A stretch of 64,000 nucleotides of DNA from an uncultured Bacteroidales bacterium (GCA_934717185.1 CAKUYQ010000002.1:1-64000); one strand, 5' to 3'; shown: positions 7,489-16,722, counted from the first letter of the stretch. Numbers and translations are program-made. Notes: generated from the letters alone by a model not told the origin.

Positions 7489-9984
7489 TCAGCCATTTAC
7501 CCCCCCCCCGTTATTTTTATCGTCATTGCCTCCGTAATGATAGCTGTATCCATAGCCGTAGTTATAACCGTAACGGTATCCGTACCTGTAAGAGTAATAT
7601 TTTCCTCCCGCACCCTCCGTACCGTTAAGGATTACAGACATATTCTTGAATTTCTTCTCCGAATACATATTCTTAAGCTCTTTGAGCATTGATCTCTCTA
7701 AGAATCCTGCTCTTATGACAAAGATTGTTCTGTCTGCCAATTTCTCTATTATCTGGGTATCTGCAACAATCTCAACAGGAGGACAGTCAAAGAAGATATA
7801 ATCGTAACTGTTCCTCAACTCCTGCAACATCGTTTTCAGTCTGTCGCTAAAGAGAAGTTCCGTTGGGTTTGGCGGTATCACACCCACCGGCAAAACATAC
7901 AGATTGCCAAAATTATTGTCGGGAACTATAAGATCTTTATAATCATTCTCTTTTCCACTCAAATAGTTGCTAAGTCCGGTCTTGGGCGATTTTACATACT
8001 GTGAAACCGACGCATGTCTTAGGTCTCCGTCTATAACAAGCACCCTCTTGCCCTTAATTGCAAGGCTGACTGCAATATTCAATGAAAGGAAAGACTTTCC
8101 GCTACCGGGATTGAATGATGTCACAACAAAAACCTTGGATTTGTCATCCCCTCCTGTCATGAACTCAAGATTTGTTCTAAGTACTCTGAACGCCTCATTC
8201 ATTATATCCCTCGAACCCTCCTTTACAACTATCTTCTTCACACTCTCTCCCCTCCCCTTTTTCATGCGTTTAATGATTTTTTTCTTTCCCTCTCTTACAT
8301 CAAGAGGAATCTCTCCAAGGAAAGGCATATCCAAATTCTCCAAATCCTTTTTACCCCTTACCTTGGTGTTCATGCTCTCCCTAAGGAAGATTATTCCGCC
8401 CGGGATGGCAAGTCCCAACATAAAGGCTACTAATACAACCATATTCCTCTTTGGCGATATAGGAACAAATGTTCCTGTTGGCGGAGTTATGACTCTTGTA
8501 TTATATGCTGTAAAAGCCTGCGAAAGCTCATTCTCCTCTCTCTTCTGTAACAGGAAGAGATACAGCGCCTCCTTTACCTTCTGCTGTCTTCCAACAGACA
8601 ACAGGTATCTTGCCTGATTAGGATTTGCCGCAATCTGTGCCGTTGTCTTCTTCTCTGTCTTCTCTACACTTTCCAACTGGGTATTGATTGTAGTAATAAA
8701 GTTGTCTATAGATGTAACAATGGCATTCCTCATTGCAGAAAGCGACTGATCATAATCCAACACCAAAGGGTTCTGCTCACTGGAGTTGGTAACCAAGTTG
8801 TTTCTCTGGAGCTGTACTTTGTTATACTCCGCTATCTGCGCTTCTATACTCGAGCTCTCCAATCCCGAGCTGGCAGGCAATAGCTGGTTTTTCTCTGCAT
8901 TTGCTCTTAGAAAATTCTTTATATACCGAGCCATAGAGAGCTTTGTATTAAGCTCCAATATCTTATTGTTCATCTCTTTAGATTGCGTCATATAGAGATT
9001 AGATGCTGCCTCAACATCCGGAAGAAGGTGCTCGCTCTTGAACGATGATATGTTCTGGTCTACATCTCCCAACTCCTGCTCTATTACACCAAGCCTGTCG
9101 TTGATGAACATTGATGTTGAATTGGTTATCTGGTTCTTGTCTTTTATCCAATTCTCTCTGTATACGGCAATTATGGTATTAAGAACATCGTTCGCTCTTG
9201 GTATGAGCAGATCCTTATATGTAAGATTAATAACGGTTGCCTTTTTGTCGCTCAAAACCGCTGTAAGGTCACCCTGTATTCCGCGTGTCATTCCGTGATA
9301 ACCGGAACGGCTTACATAGATTGCCGGATTATTCTCTGCAATAAAATCATCGTATGCAGACCCCTTAACTACTGTTATCTGTCCCAAAGGAGTAGTTATA
9401 AGCTCATTGAGATTACCTTCAACATCTTTTGCGGCAATCTTCTCACCACTCCTTTCAAACTCGGAAAGGTTTACCTTCTCTCCGGGAAGAAGAGAAAGCA
9501 CCATCTTTGCAGATTCATTGTCTTCCAACTCATGGAAAATCACCTTAACAGGAAGCGTCTCCCCATAAAGCGTGTTTTTATGGAATCTCCCTTTTACCTG
9601 ATAATTTACATCCAAAGAGAGTCTTCTTCCAACCTCATAAAGGAGTTCGGGAGACTGTAATGCAATAAGCTCGTTATTTACATTTGTCTGCCCTTGCGAG
9701 AATCCAAGCTCAGAGAAGACAGACGCAACATCACTTCCTATAGACTGGCCTTTTGCATCCTCTTTTATAAGGAGCGATGCCGATTGCTGATATACGGGAG
9801 GGGTTGTCAACAGGTAGAAGCAAGCAACACTCAAAGTGATTGCAAGCGATATGACAAACCATTTCCATTTCGCAAGGCACAAAAAGAGAAGATCTTTAAT
9901 ATCTATGCCGTTATCTGCAGCTCGCTGTTGTGCCGCAGGACTGTTATTGACAGTGGTGTTAGTTTCATTATCTGTTATAGCCAT
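7489..9984 (-). CDS. Wzc-like polysaccharide co-polymerase with BY-kinase domain
   Basis: 831 residues. It has a Wzz-type periplasmic region bounded by membrane segments near 38-60 and about 505-530. The cytoplasmic tyrosine kinase follows: Walker A NPGSGKS near residue 620, Walker A' VLVIDGDLRHA, and Walker B YIFFDCPPV. The C-terminal tail is extremely tyrosine-rich (KYYSYRYGYRYGYNYGYGYS), the usual autophosphorylation cluster. It controls chain length and export together with the adjacent outer-membrane Wza-like protein, whose stop is 14 bases upstream. A run of ten G residues in the coding strand falls three codons before the stop, so slippage would alter only the last residues. Confidence 0.93.
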   Translation of the reverse strand: MAITDNETNTTVNNSPAAQQRAADNGIDIKDLLFLCLAKWKWFVISLAITLSVACFYLLTTPPVYQQSASLLIKEDAKGQSIGSDVASVFSELGFSQGQTNVNNELIALQSPELLYEVGRRLSLDVNYQVKGRFHKNTLYGETLPVKVIFHELEDNESAKMVLSLLPGEKVNLSEFERSGEKIAAKDVEGNLNELITTPLGQITVVKGSAYDDFIAENNPAIYVSRSGYHGMTRGIQGDLTAVLSDKKATVINLTYKDLLIPRANDVLNTIIAVYRENWIKDKNQITNSTSMFINDRLGVIEQELGDVDQNISSFKSEHLLPDVEAASNLYMTQSKEMNNKILELNTKLSMARYIKNFLRANAEKNQLLPASSGLESSSIEAQIAEYNKVQLQRNNLVTNSSEQNPLVLDYDQSLSAMRNAIVTSIDNFITTINTQLESVEKTEKKTTAQIAANPNQARYLLSVGRQQKVKEALYLFLLQKREENELSQAFTAYNTRVITPPTGTFVPISPKRNMVVLVAFMLGLAIPGGIIFLRESMNTKVRGKKDLENLDMPFLGEIPLDVREGKKKIIKRMKKGRGESVKKIVVKEGSRDIMNEAFRVLRTNLEFMTGGDDKSKVFVVTSFNPGSGKSFLSLNIAVSLAIKGKRVLVIDGDLRHASVSQYVKSPKTGLSNYLSGKENDYKDLIVPDNNFGNLYVLPVGVIPPNPTELLFSDRLKTMLQELRNSYDYIFFDCPPVEIVADTQIIEKLADRTIFVIRAGFLERSMLKELKNMYSEKKFKNMSVILNGTEGAGGKYYSYRYGYRYGYNYGYGYSYHYGGNDDKNNGGGVNG
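7500..7509. repeat. C10 homopolymer tract at the 3' end of the wzc-like gene
   Basis: Ten C on the plus strand are read as GGG GGG GGG G in the gene, giving the tail GGGVNG. One base fewer gives an immediate TAA; one base more gives GGGGKWLINK before a stop. It is one of three C8-C10 tracts noted in the window. Confidence 0.85.
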
Positions 9985-9998
9985 ATTTTCCTCTGATT

Positions 9999-10814
9999 TT
10001 ATTTAAACACCAAAACTCCTATTGTTGTAAGCAGAGATGCAAGCGACAACCAGAACGAGGTTGATCTTACATTGTTACCGTTAACTGTTGATTGTCTCGC
10101 TCTTGCATCGTTAGGTTCTACATAGACAACATCGTTCTGCTGCAGATAATATGCAGGGGATTCAAACAGGTCGTTGCCCGAACAGAGGTTAATGGTATAA
10201 ACAGTCTCCTTGTTGTACTCATGCCTTAGGACCGTTATATTGTCTCTTTTTCCATAGATTGTAAGATCCCCGGCCGCACTTATGGCATCCAAAATGGTTA
10301 CCCGGTCTCTGTCTATGACAAACTTTCCGGGTCTGTTTACCTCTCCAAGAACAGAATATGACAGGTTATCAAATTCTACTGTTACCACAGGATCCTTTAT
10401 AAGATTCTGATCTATGAGCTTCTTTTTAATATTTGAGGCAATCTCCTCTCTTGTCTGTCCTTCTACATATATCTCTCCCAACACAGGAAAATCTATAAAT
10501 CCTTTAGAATTTACCGAGTACGATGAAACCTGCTGGCTTCCGCTGCCTAATGCAGATGTACTCCCCTGCCCCACACGGTATGAAACTATGGGAAGGTTAA
10601 ACAACTCTGCAAGTTGAGGATCTTTACTCTTTACTATTATAGAGATCTTGTCCTCGGGCTTTACCCTTACAATCTTAGAATTTGTAATTGTTTTGTTTAC
10701 ACCATCGTGCAGATCCTGAAAATATGTAATCTGTCTTGGTGTGGCACATGAACACAACAATATTGCCAATAATAGCAAACATGTTATATTTCCGCATTTA
10801 TTATTCTGTTTCAT
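9999..10814 (-). CDS. Wza-like polysaccharide export lipoprotein
   Basis: 271 residues. It begins with a signal sequence ending in the lipobox LLCSC, so it should be lipidated at that cysteine. A Poly_export domain follows (KIVRVKPEDKISIIVKSKDPQLAELF), then SLBB-like segments (GEVNRPGKFVIDRDRVTILDAISAAGDL). A hydrophobic C-terminal segment (WLSLASLLTTIGVLVF) probably replaces the Wza helix that spans the outer membrane. It is first in the wza-wzc pair and has its own promoter box upstream. The role is outer-membrane export of capsule or exopolysaccharide. Confidence 0.9.
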   Translation of the reverse strand: MKQNNKCGNITCLLLLAILLCSCATPRQITYFQDLHDGVNKTITNSKIVRVKPEDKISIIVKSKDPQLAELFNLPIVSYRVGQGSTSALGSGSQQVSSYSVNSKGFIDFPVLGEIYVEGQTREEIASNIKKKLIDQNLIKDPVVTVEFDNLSYSVLGEVNRPGKFVIDRDRVTILDAISAAGDLTIYGKRDNITVLRHEYNKETVYTINLCSGNDLFESPAYYLQQNDVVYVEPNDARARQSTVNGNNVRSTSFWLSLASLLTTIGVLVFK

Positions 10815-10854
10815 AAGTTTGTGTGTTGGTAGTTTTTAAGTTTAACATGAACGG

Positions 10855-10862
10855 CAAAGATA
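10855..10862 (-). promoter_or_regulatory. -7 box upstream of the wza-like gene
   Basis: The minus strand reads TATCTTTG, a perfect TAnnTTTG, about 40 bases before the ATG. A good TTTG is not present at the expected distance; TTGTG lies about 22 bases upstream. Further upstream (10896-10940) there are repeated ACTTTTRCCAA-like blocks that could be operator sites. Confidence 0.55.
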
Positions 10863-10895
10863 GTTATAATTTTTCATATGTTCACACAATCATCC

Positions 10896-10940
10896 AATCT
10901 TTACCAACTTTTGCCAATCCATGCCAACTTTTACCAAGTT
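10896..10940. repeat. Short direct repeats in the fbp/wza intergenic region
   Basis: Variants of CAACTTTTGCCAA / CAATCTTTACCAA occur about four times in tandem between the fbp stop and the wza promoter box. The period is roughly 11-12 bases, about one helical turn. This could be a regulator binding array or simple low-complexity drift. Confidence 0.45.
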
Positions 10941-10943
10941 TAT

Positions 10944-12908
10944 TTATATTCTTTCACGCACAAGACCTCCCCTGTAAGCTGCCAGCAACTGCTTAAGATC
11001 CTCTATCTGCACCCGCAACTCATCTCCTATATCTGTATCCATTACCAATTTACGTTTCTCCACAAATTCAACGACCTTGGTCTCAGATATAATATCAACC
11101 CCCTGCTCTATGGCTTTTTGTCGGGACTCAAAAGGTTCATGTTGGACAAGTTTCAATCCGTAAGAGTTGTAGATAAGGGTAAATCCTGCAATTCCTGTCT
11201 CACCCTGATATGCTTTTGAAAAGCCGCCATCTATTACAAGCAGCTTGCCCTCTGCTTTTATTGGAGATTCACCTTTCTTTGTCTTTACAGGAATATGTCC
11301 GTTTATGATATGAGACGGTTCTCCCTTTACACCAAACTCCTTTAGGATTTTGTTGCATATCTCCTTATCCTCCTTAAGGTGATAATAGTGCCCTTTGTTC
11401 TCCTTCTGCGGTTCTTTATCTGACAAGAAATAGCGTTCAAAGGTTGCCATTCTGTCTTTATCGAACGGAGGTGAAACAGGGCCGCACCACAAATACCATA
11501 TAAAATCCTGTCCATACTGTTTTAAAGAGGGCTTGGTGTCATCAAAATATGCTATTCTCACAAGTTGGTCTATCTTGTCAAAAAGCTCTTTACCTTTATA
11601 CTCCTTTCCCATGATCCTTAAGCTCTTAAAGCTGCCGTCTTCGTTAAGCGGAACCGAACCGTGATACAGAAGGTTTGAGTTTCTTACAAGGTAAAGTGCG
11701 CCGTGAGAGTAGAAGCATTTCATGTGATTTGCCAATCTCTGGCTGCTTATAAAACTATGGGTAAGCTTGTTTATCACATCCTCCTCCTCGGGGGTAAGTT
11801 TGTACGGGTCTTTTGGATCTATACTTTGGAAATCATCGTCTTTAAGTTGATAATCTTTTCCACCAAGTCTTATTGTGCCCTTTTCATAATCTATAAGATG
11901 CAGCAGTTTTCTATCCTGCATCTCAAAATCAGGGTTTCTGTCTATAATCTGAGCCTCTAACTTGAACTGTATAATGGTTATGGCCTTGTGCATCTGAGCT
12001 ATAAGCTTAAGCTGCTTTGGATTAAGCGGCTCGTCGTCGTTGTGCTTAGGCCTAAAGATAGTGCACGGGTCATCTCCGTACATATCCATTGCAAATGTAA
12101 CAAGAGGCAACAGGTTAATGCCGTAACCCTCTTCTAAGGTCTTTAGGTTTGCGTATCTGAAGCACATTCTAAGCACGTTGGCCACACAGGCTCTGCTCCC
12201 TGCAGCTGCACCCATCCACACAAGATCGTGATTTCCCCATTGGATATCATAGTTATGATAGTTCATAAGGGTATCCAATATAATGTGCGCCCCGGGGCCT
12301 CTGTCGTAAATATCACCTATTATATGAAGAGAATCTATTGTCAGCCTCTGTATAAGGTGACATATTGCAGCTATAAAATGGTCTGCCCTACCTGTAGAGA
12401 TAATTGTATTTACAATAGCCGTAATATAGTTGTGCTTGTTTGCCTCACTCTCACCTTTGGTTTCGTGAAGAAGCTCCTGAATGATATACGAATACTCCTC
12501 CGGCAATGCTTTTCTCACCTTGGAGCGTGTATACTTGGAAGATACATTGGAGCATACCTTTACAAGTCTCATAAGGACAACCCTGTACCATTCGGAGAGA
12601 TTCTTCTCCTTTGGCTTTACTATTTTCAGCTTCTCCTCCGGGTAGTAGATAAGTGTACACAGGTCCCTTTTCTCCTCCTCCCTGAGTGTGTGTCCAAAAA
12701 TCTCCTCTACTTTTCTTTTTATTACTCCCGACGCATTCCTCAAAACATGCTCGAACGCCTCGTTTTCTCCATGAAGGTCTGTAACAAAGTGTTCCGTACC
12801 TTTTGGTAGATTCAAGATTGCCTCCAAGTTTATTATCTCTGTAGAAGCTGCCTGAATTGTTGGGAAGCTCCTCGATAATAATTTCAGATATTTTAAATCT
12901 CTCTTCAT
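10944..12908 (-). CDS. fbp: Fructose-1,6-bisphosphatase class III
   Basis: 654 residues, the usual size of the Bacillus/Bacteroides class III enzyme. Metallophosphoesterase motifs are visible in order: TDLHGENEAF near 43, IIGDIYDRGPGAH near 195, WGNHDLVWMGAAAGS, and INGHIPVKTKKGE near the C-terminus. It hydrolyses fructose-1,6-bisphosphate in gluconeogenesis, in the cytoplasm, using Mn. It is monocistronic, with a TAACTTTG box about 32 bases before the ATG, and divergent from the superoxide dismutase gene. Confidence 0.95.
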   Translation of the reverse strand: MKRDLKYLKLLSRSFPTIQAASTEIINLEAILNLPKGTEHFVTDLHGENEAFEHVLRNASGVIKRKVEEIFGHTLREEEKRDLCTLIYYPEEKLKIVKPKEKNLSEWYRVVLMRLVKVCSNVSSKYTRSKVRKALPEEYSYIIQELLHETKGESEANKHNYITAIVNTIISTGRADHFIAAICHLIQRLTIDSLHIIGDIYDRGPGAHIILDTLMNYHNYDIQWGNHDLVWMGAAAGSRACVANVLRMCFRYANLKTLEEGYGINLLPLVTFAMDMYGDDPCTIFRPKHNDDEPLNPKQLKLIAQMHKAITIIQFKLEAQIIDRNPDFEMQDRKLLHLIDYEKGTIRLGGKDYQLKDDDFQSIDPKDPYKLTPEEEDVINKLTHSFISSQRLANHMKCFYSHGALYLVRNSNLLYHGSVPLNEDGSFKSLRIMGKEYKGKELFDKIDQLVRIAYFDDTKPSLKQYGQDFIWYLWCGPVSPPFDKDRMATFERYFLSDKEPQKENKGHYYHLKEDKEICNKILKEFGVKGEPSHIINGHIPVKTKKGESPIKAEGKLLVIDGGFSKAYQGETGIAGFTLIYNSYGLKLVQHEPFESRQKAIEQGVDIISETKVVEFVEKRKLVMDTDIGDELRVQIEDLKQLLAAYRGGLVRERI

Positions 12909-12939
12909 ATAAATTATTGTAAATTGTGTTTAGTAAGTT

Positions 12940-12947
12940 CAAAGTTA
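12940..12947 (-). promoter_or_regulatory. -7 box of fbp
   Basis: The minus strand reads TAACTTTG, a match to TAnnTTTG, with TTTG (12974-12971) 23 bases upstream, slightly longer than the usual spacing. It gives a leader of about 25 bases. Confidence 0.5.
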
Positions 12948-13020
12948 GCAAATAGATAGTATAAAGCGAACAAATTCATACAATAATTGTTTATTTTAGC
13001 AAAAATATTATGTACCACAA

Positions 13021-13069
13021 GAGATGAGCCGGGTGGTTAAAACCTCTTTTTAGCCGCTTGGTTCGTCTC
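13021..13069 (+). promoter_or_regulatory. 16-bp hairpin in the leader of the superoxide dismutase gene
   Basis: GAGATGAGCCGGGTGG (13021-13036) pairs with CCGCTTGGTTCGTCTC (13054-13069) over sixteen consecutive positions with a 17-base loop. Five pairs are G-U when read as plus-strand RNA; on the minus strand they would be A-C mismatches. That argues for a structure selected in the sod mRNA. It ends 15 bases before the ATG, where it could affect translation or stability. It does not match a riboswitch class I know. Confidence 0.6.
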
Positions 13070-13084
13070 AAAAAAGAAAAAACA

Positions 13085-13717
13085 ATGAACAATCAATTTA
13101 CTATTCCGGCACTTCCGTACAGTACGGACTCATTGGCACCGGTAATCTCAAAAGAGACAATCAGCTATCATTATGGCAAACATCTGCAGGCATACATAGA
13201 CAATCTCAACAGGCTAAAGGAGGGGACTAAGTTTGAATCCGCAGACCTTAAAACAATAATAAAGGAATCTAACGGTGCTCTGTTCAACAATGCAGCCCAA
13301 ACCTTTAACCATACTTTCTATTTCCTTAACATCTCTCCGGCAGGAGGCGGCATGCCAAAAGGGGAACTTCTTAAGGCAATTGAGTCCAAATGGCAAAGTT
13401 TTGACGATTTCAAAAAGATTTTTACGGATGCTGCAACAGGTTTATTTGGTTCGGGATGGGTATGGCTGCAGTGCAACCCGGCAGGAGAGCTCTCTATTGC
13501 AGCGGAACCAAATGCCGGCAACCCTCTTACAAAGGGGTTGATTCCTCTAATGACAATAGATGTTTGGGAGCATGCCTATTACTTAGACCATCAGAACAGG
13601 AGGGCCGAATATGTTAACGGTTTCTGGAACATTATAGATTGGAACAGCGTAGAGGAGAATTACAAACAGGCAAGCAGTGGAGGCAGATGCTGCAAAATGT
13701 GCAAAACAAGGGTGTAG
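13085..13717 (+). CDS. sodB: Iron/manganese superoxide dismutase
   Basis: About 210 residues. Metal ligands are visible in the expected places: the His of ISYHYGKHLQAY, FNHTFYF, DVWEHAYY (Asp and His). GSGWVWL and the YVNGFWNIIDW ending are family marks. It converts superoxide to peroxide and oxygen in the cytoplasm. The ATG at 13085 is preferred over an upstream TTG at 13058 because it starts right before the family's N-terminus and lies outside the hairpin. The C-terminus carries an unusual Cys-rich tail (GGRCCKMCKTRV) beyond the normal end. Confidence 0.93.
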   Translation: MNNQFTIPALPYSTDSLAPVISKETISYHYGKHLQAYIDNLNRLKEGTKFESADLKTIIKESNGALFNNAAQTFNHTFYFLNISPAGGGMPKGELLKAIESKWQSFDDFKKIFTDAATGLFGSGWVWLQCNPAGELSIAAEPNAGNPLTKGLIPLMTIDVWEHAYYLDHQNRRAEYVNGFWNIIDWNSVEENYKQASSGGRCCKMCKTRV

Positions 13718-13776
13718 ACAGAACTGCAATGTATAACATCTGTATAGCATAAGAGTGCCGAAAAGAGTTGGAGACT

Positions 13777-15348
13777 TTACCGCAAAGCCTCCAATTCTTT
13801 TACATATTCATCTGTATTGCACAGCCTTGGCACCTTATTTTGGCCGCCTATCTTTCCGCGTAATGCCATCCATTTATAAAATGTACCCTTGGGAACTGCC
13901 ACCAACTGCAACCTGCTCATGGTAGCATTACCGCTACGTTTTGCCTCATAATCTGAATTCTGAAGAGTGAGCTGCTTATCTAATGTATCTGCAAATACCT
14001 CCAAATCTGCAGGTTCCTTTTCGAACTCTATTACCCATTTGTGCGCCCCTTTGGTTGCTCTCTCCTTCATCTCCATAAATACCGGGGCAACCGTAAATTC
14101 TGTAACGATTGCGTTATACTTTCTGCACGTCTCAACCAACGCCTTTTCTGCATTATCTATCATAAGCTCCTCCCCAAAGGCGTTTATATAGAGTTTTGTT
14201 CTTCCCGATATGATAAACCGGCGCGGAGAGAGCGAGACAAACTTAACGGTATCGCCAATAAGGTAGCGCCACAATCCGCCAACAGTGCTTATGACAACCG
14301 CATAATTGACATCCTGCTCAACCTCTCCCAATGTGCAGGTAGGCAGATTGCCTATATCGGTTGCAGCGGAGAGCTTGTCCATCCTCACAAACTCAAAGAA
14401 TACCCCGAGGCCGGCAGTAAACGACATCCCTTTCACAGTAAGATCATCCTGAAATCCAAAGTATCCCTCAGAGGCATTATAATTCTCCAAGTAGTGCATG
14501 TCGGGAAGCGGAAACAATCTCTTATAAATCTCCCTGTACGGCTCGAAACCTATTCCTCCATGCATAAAAAGCTCCATATTCGGCCAGATCTCCGTAAAAT
14601 CGCTTTTGCCGCAGCACTGCAGTATCTCATTCATAAGCAACAGGTTCCAGCTTGGTACCCCGGCAAAACTCGTAACATTTTTCCGCAAACTTTCTCTGCA
14701 GATGGCCTTTATCTTTGTATTAAAATCTGCTATGAGAGCAGTTTCTCTGCTTGGAGTTCTGAACATCTCTGCCAATTTTGGAGAATTTTTAAGAAGTATC
14801 GCCGACAGATCACCTGAAAACTTACCGTTAGATACATCCGGTGCTACGCTTCCGCCCAACGTTAGTGTATCTCCGTAAAACAGTCTGCTGTGCCGGTGCT
14901 CGTTTATATAGCTTGAAAGCATGCTTACAAAACCGCCGTAATGATTGCTTTTAAGTGAATCCGGGGTAACAGGGATATATTTGCTCTTGTCTGAGCTTGT
15001 ACCGCTGGATTTTGCAAACCATTTTACCTTTTGGTTCCATGTAACATAATCCTCCCCATCCCTGAGCCTTTTAATATACGGGTAGAAATCGTTGTAATCC
15101 CTTATTGGGACCAACTCCTTGAATCTCTTTATGCTTCTGTCGTAACCGCGCTGCATTCCACCCGGAACGCTCTCTACAGTCTCTATTGAGGAGAAGTTGT
15201 GCTCTTTGCCGAAAAGAGTATCTGCACCACCGGCTATAAGTCTGTAAAAGACCTCTTTTTGCAGAGTTGCAGGATCTTTTAACGAGAGTTCGTTTTTCTT
15301 TAAAGTCTCTCTGCTGAATTTTAGAAAAAGCCTGTTCCTTAAGTTCAT
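13777..15348 (-). CDS. GH3-family acyl-adenylate-forming protein
   Basis: 523 residues resembling the GH3 auxin-responsive promoter family. The ATP-binding loop reads AKSSGTSSDKSKYIPVT near 110, and the second core motif includes YNASEGYFGFQDD. Plant members conjugate amino acids to acyl hormones; the bacterial role is unknown, and these proteins are common in Bacteroidota. It ends at 13777, convergent with sodB, and lies 23 bases after the recO stop on the same strand, so it may be co-transcribed with rdgB and recO. Confidence 0.85.
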   Translation of the reverse strand: MNLRNRLFLKFSRETLKKNELSLKDPATLQKEVFYRLIAGGADTLFGKEHNFSSIETVESVPGGMQRGYDRSIKRFKELVPIRDYNDFYPYIKRLRDGEDYVTWNQKVKWFAKSSGTSSDKSKYIPVTPDSLKSNHYGGFVSMLSSYINEHRHSRLFYGDTLTLGGSVAPDVSNGKFSGDLSAILLKNSPKLAEMFRTPSRETALIADFNTKIKAICRESLRKNVTSFAGVPSWNLLLMNEILQCCGKSDFTEIWPNMELFMHGGIGFEPYREIYKRLFPLPDMHYLENYNASEGYFGFQDDLTVKGMSFTAGLGVFFEFVRMDKLSAATDIGNLPTCTLGEVEQDVNYAVVISTVGGLWRYLIGDTVKFVSLSPRRFIISGRTKLYINAFGEELMIDNAEKALVETCRKYNAIVTEFTVAPVFMEMKERATKGAHKWVIEFEKEPADLEVFADTLDKQLTLQNSDYEAKRSGNATMSRLQLVAVPKGTFYKWMALRGKIGGQNKVPRLCNTDEYVKELEALR

Positions 15349-15371
15349 ATTGTTTTACCCTTGTTAAAAAA

Positions 15372-16094
15372 CTATCCAAATACCTCATGGAGAACATCGA
15401 GCGACTTAATCTCTATCTCCGTTCCAAGGTGGTACGATATATATTGTATCATCTTTTTTGCAAAGCCGAGCCGCAAGTCCCTTGTGCATTTTATATCATC
15501 TATCTCATTTACCCTGCAGTGAAGCAATCTGTCTAACAGATTGGATTCGGCCGGAGAGAACCATAGTCCGGGCAGTGCAGAGGAGTACTCTTCAAATCTT
15601 CCAAACGGAATATAGAACTGTTCATTTGCATCTGTTCTAAGCGAATTTGGGGTATAGCCAAGTGCCATGCAGAGATTTACCATAAAGTAGAGATGAAAAT
15701 TGGCTGTTCCGCTCTCTATAACATCCAATATCTTGACAGATGAACATATAAGTGCAAACAGTCTTTCGTTGGGTTCCTCCTCCTTTATGCAGCGTAAAAT
15801 AAGTTCGCACATAAACATTGCTATGGTACCTTTATATACACTTGTCCTCAGTTGCTGCAACTGATGGGACGATGCCACCTCCTTTAGCGTTGGCATGGAG
15901 CTGCCCTTCCCTGTATACACAACACAATCCAAAAGTGCTAATTTGTGAAGTTTTAGAAAAGACTGTCTATCCTTGCCTCCACTCCTAAAATAGAATGCCT
16001 CCCTGCCGTGCTCCAAAGAGTAGCACTGCACCACAACACCCTTGTCTGAATGTTTTATAAGATTTAGAATTACTATGCTCCTCTTACTCAGCAT
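15372..16094 (-). CDS. recO: DNA repair protein RecO
   Basis: 240 residues. The N-terminal OB fold (SIVILNLIKHSDKGVVVQCYSLEHG) is followed by a helical domain (MFMCELILRCIKEEEPNERLF and a DVIESG stretch), matching Bacteroidota RecO. RecO loads RecA onto SSB-coated single-stranded DNA together with RecR. The zinc-finger cysteines of some RecO proteins are not evident. It overlaps the rdgB stop by 11 bases, so translation is probably coupled. Confidence 0.85.
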   Translation of the reverse strand: MLSKRSIVILNLIKHSDKGVVVQCYSLEHGREAFYFRSGGKDRQSFLKLHKLALLDCVVYTGKGSSMPTLKEVASSHQLQQLRTSVYKGTIAMFMCELILRCIKEEEPNERLFALICSSVKILDVIESGTANFHLYFMVNLCMALGYTPNSLRTDANEQFYIPFGRFEEYSSALPGLWFSPAESNLLDRLLHCRVNEIDDIKCTRDLRLGFAKKMIQYISYHLGTEIEIKSLDVLHEVFG

Positions 16095-16722
16095 TGTTGT
16101 TTAGAAATTCCGCCAACGCTCTCATAGCCTGCCCTCTGTGGGATATTGCATTCTTCTCCTCCATGGAAAGTTCTGCCAAAGTGCAGTCATAGCCGTTGGG
16201 TATAAAGACAGGATCGTAACCAAACCCTTCATGCCCACATCTTTCTGTTGCAATATGCCCCTCCAATACCCCATCAAACCTGTGCTCGACTCCATTCTTT
16301 ATAAGTGTTACAACTGTCCTGAATCTGGCTTTTCTGTTTGATTGCCTGTCACCTTTTCCGGCAGCATCCATCTCTGCCAGCAACTTCTGCATATTTGCCT
16401 CTGTTGTGCTCTCAAAGGTCTGTGTATTGTCCCAATCCGAGAAGGTTGCAGGAAGCGAGCAATACCTTGCGGTGTAAACGCCCGGCTCACCGTTAAGCAG
16501 ATCTACCTCCAATCCCGTATCATCTGCAAAGCAGGTCTCATGCTTTAGATTCCATATATAATGGGCTTTTTCTGCAGAATTTTTCTCTAACGTATCGCCG
16601 GTTTCGGGTATTTCGCCATCAATTCCAACTTGCTTAGGCATTGTAAGTTCAAACGCCTTTCCTATTACTTTCTGTGCTTCGCTCAGTTTATGCGCATTCC
16701 CGGTTGCAAAAATAATCTTCAT
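16084..16722 (-). CDS. rdgB: Non-canonical purine NTP pyrophosphatase (ITPase/RdgB)
   Basis: 212 residues. Starts with IFATGNAHKL, the family N-terminus. CFADDTGLEVDLLNGEPGVYTARY and GHEGFGYDPVFIP are the substrate and Mg sites, and SHRGQAMRAL closes the protein. It hydrolyses ITP, dITP and XTP to monophosphates, keeping deaminated purines out of DNA. A TATCTTTG promoter box lies 23 bases before the ATG; recO overlaps the end. Confidence 0.95.
   Translation of the reverse strand: MKIIFATGNAHKLSEAQKVIGKAFELTMPKQVGIDGEIPETGDTLEKNSAEKAHYIWNLKHETCFADDTGLEVDLLNGEPGVYTARYCSLPATFSDWDNTQTFESTTEANMQKLLAEMDAAGKGDRQSNRKARFRTVVTLIKNGVEHRFDGVLEGHIATERCGHEGFGYDPVFIPNGYDCTLAELSMEEKNAISHRGQAMRALAEFLNNNAE

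Noticed and set aside
13021..13069. Known riboswitch (SAM, cobalamin or TPP class) before the superoxide dismutase gene
   Set aside because: A single long hairpin lacks the multi-helix cores of those classes.
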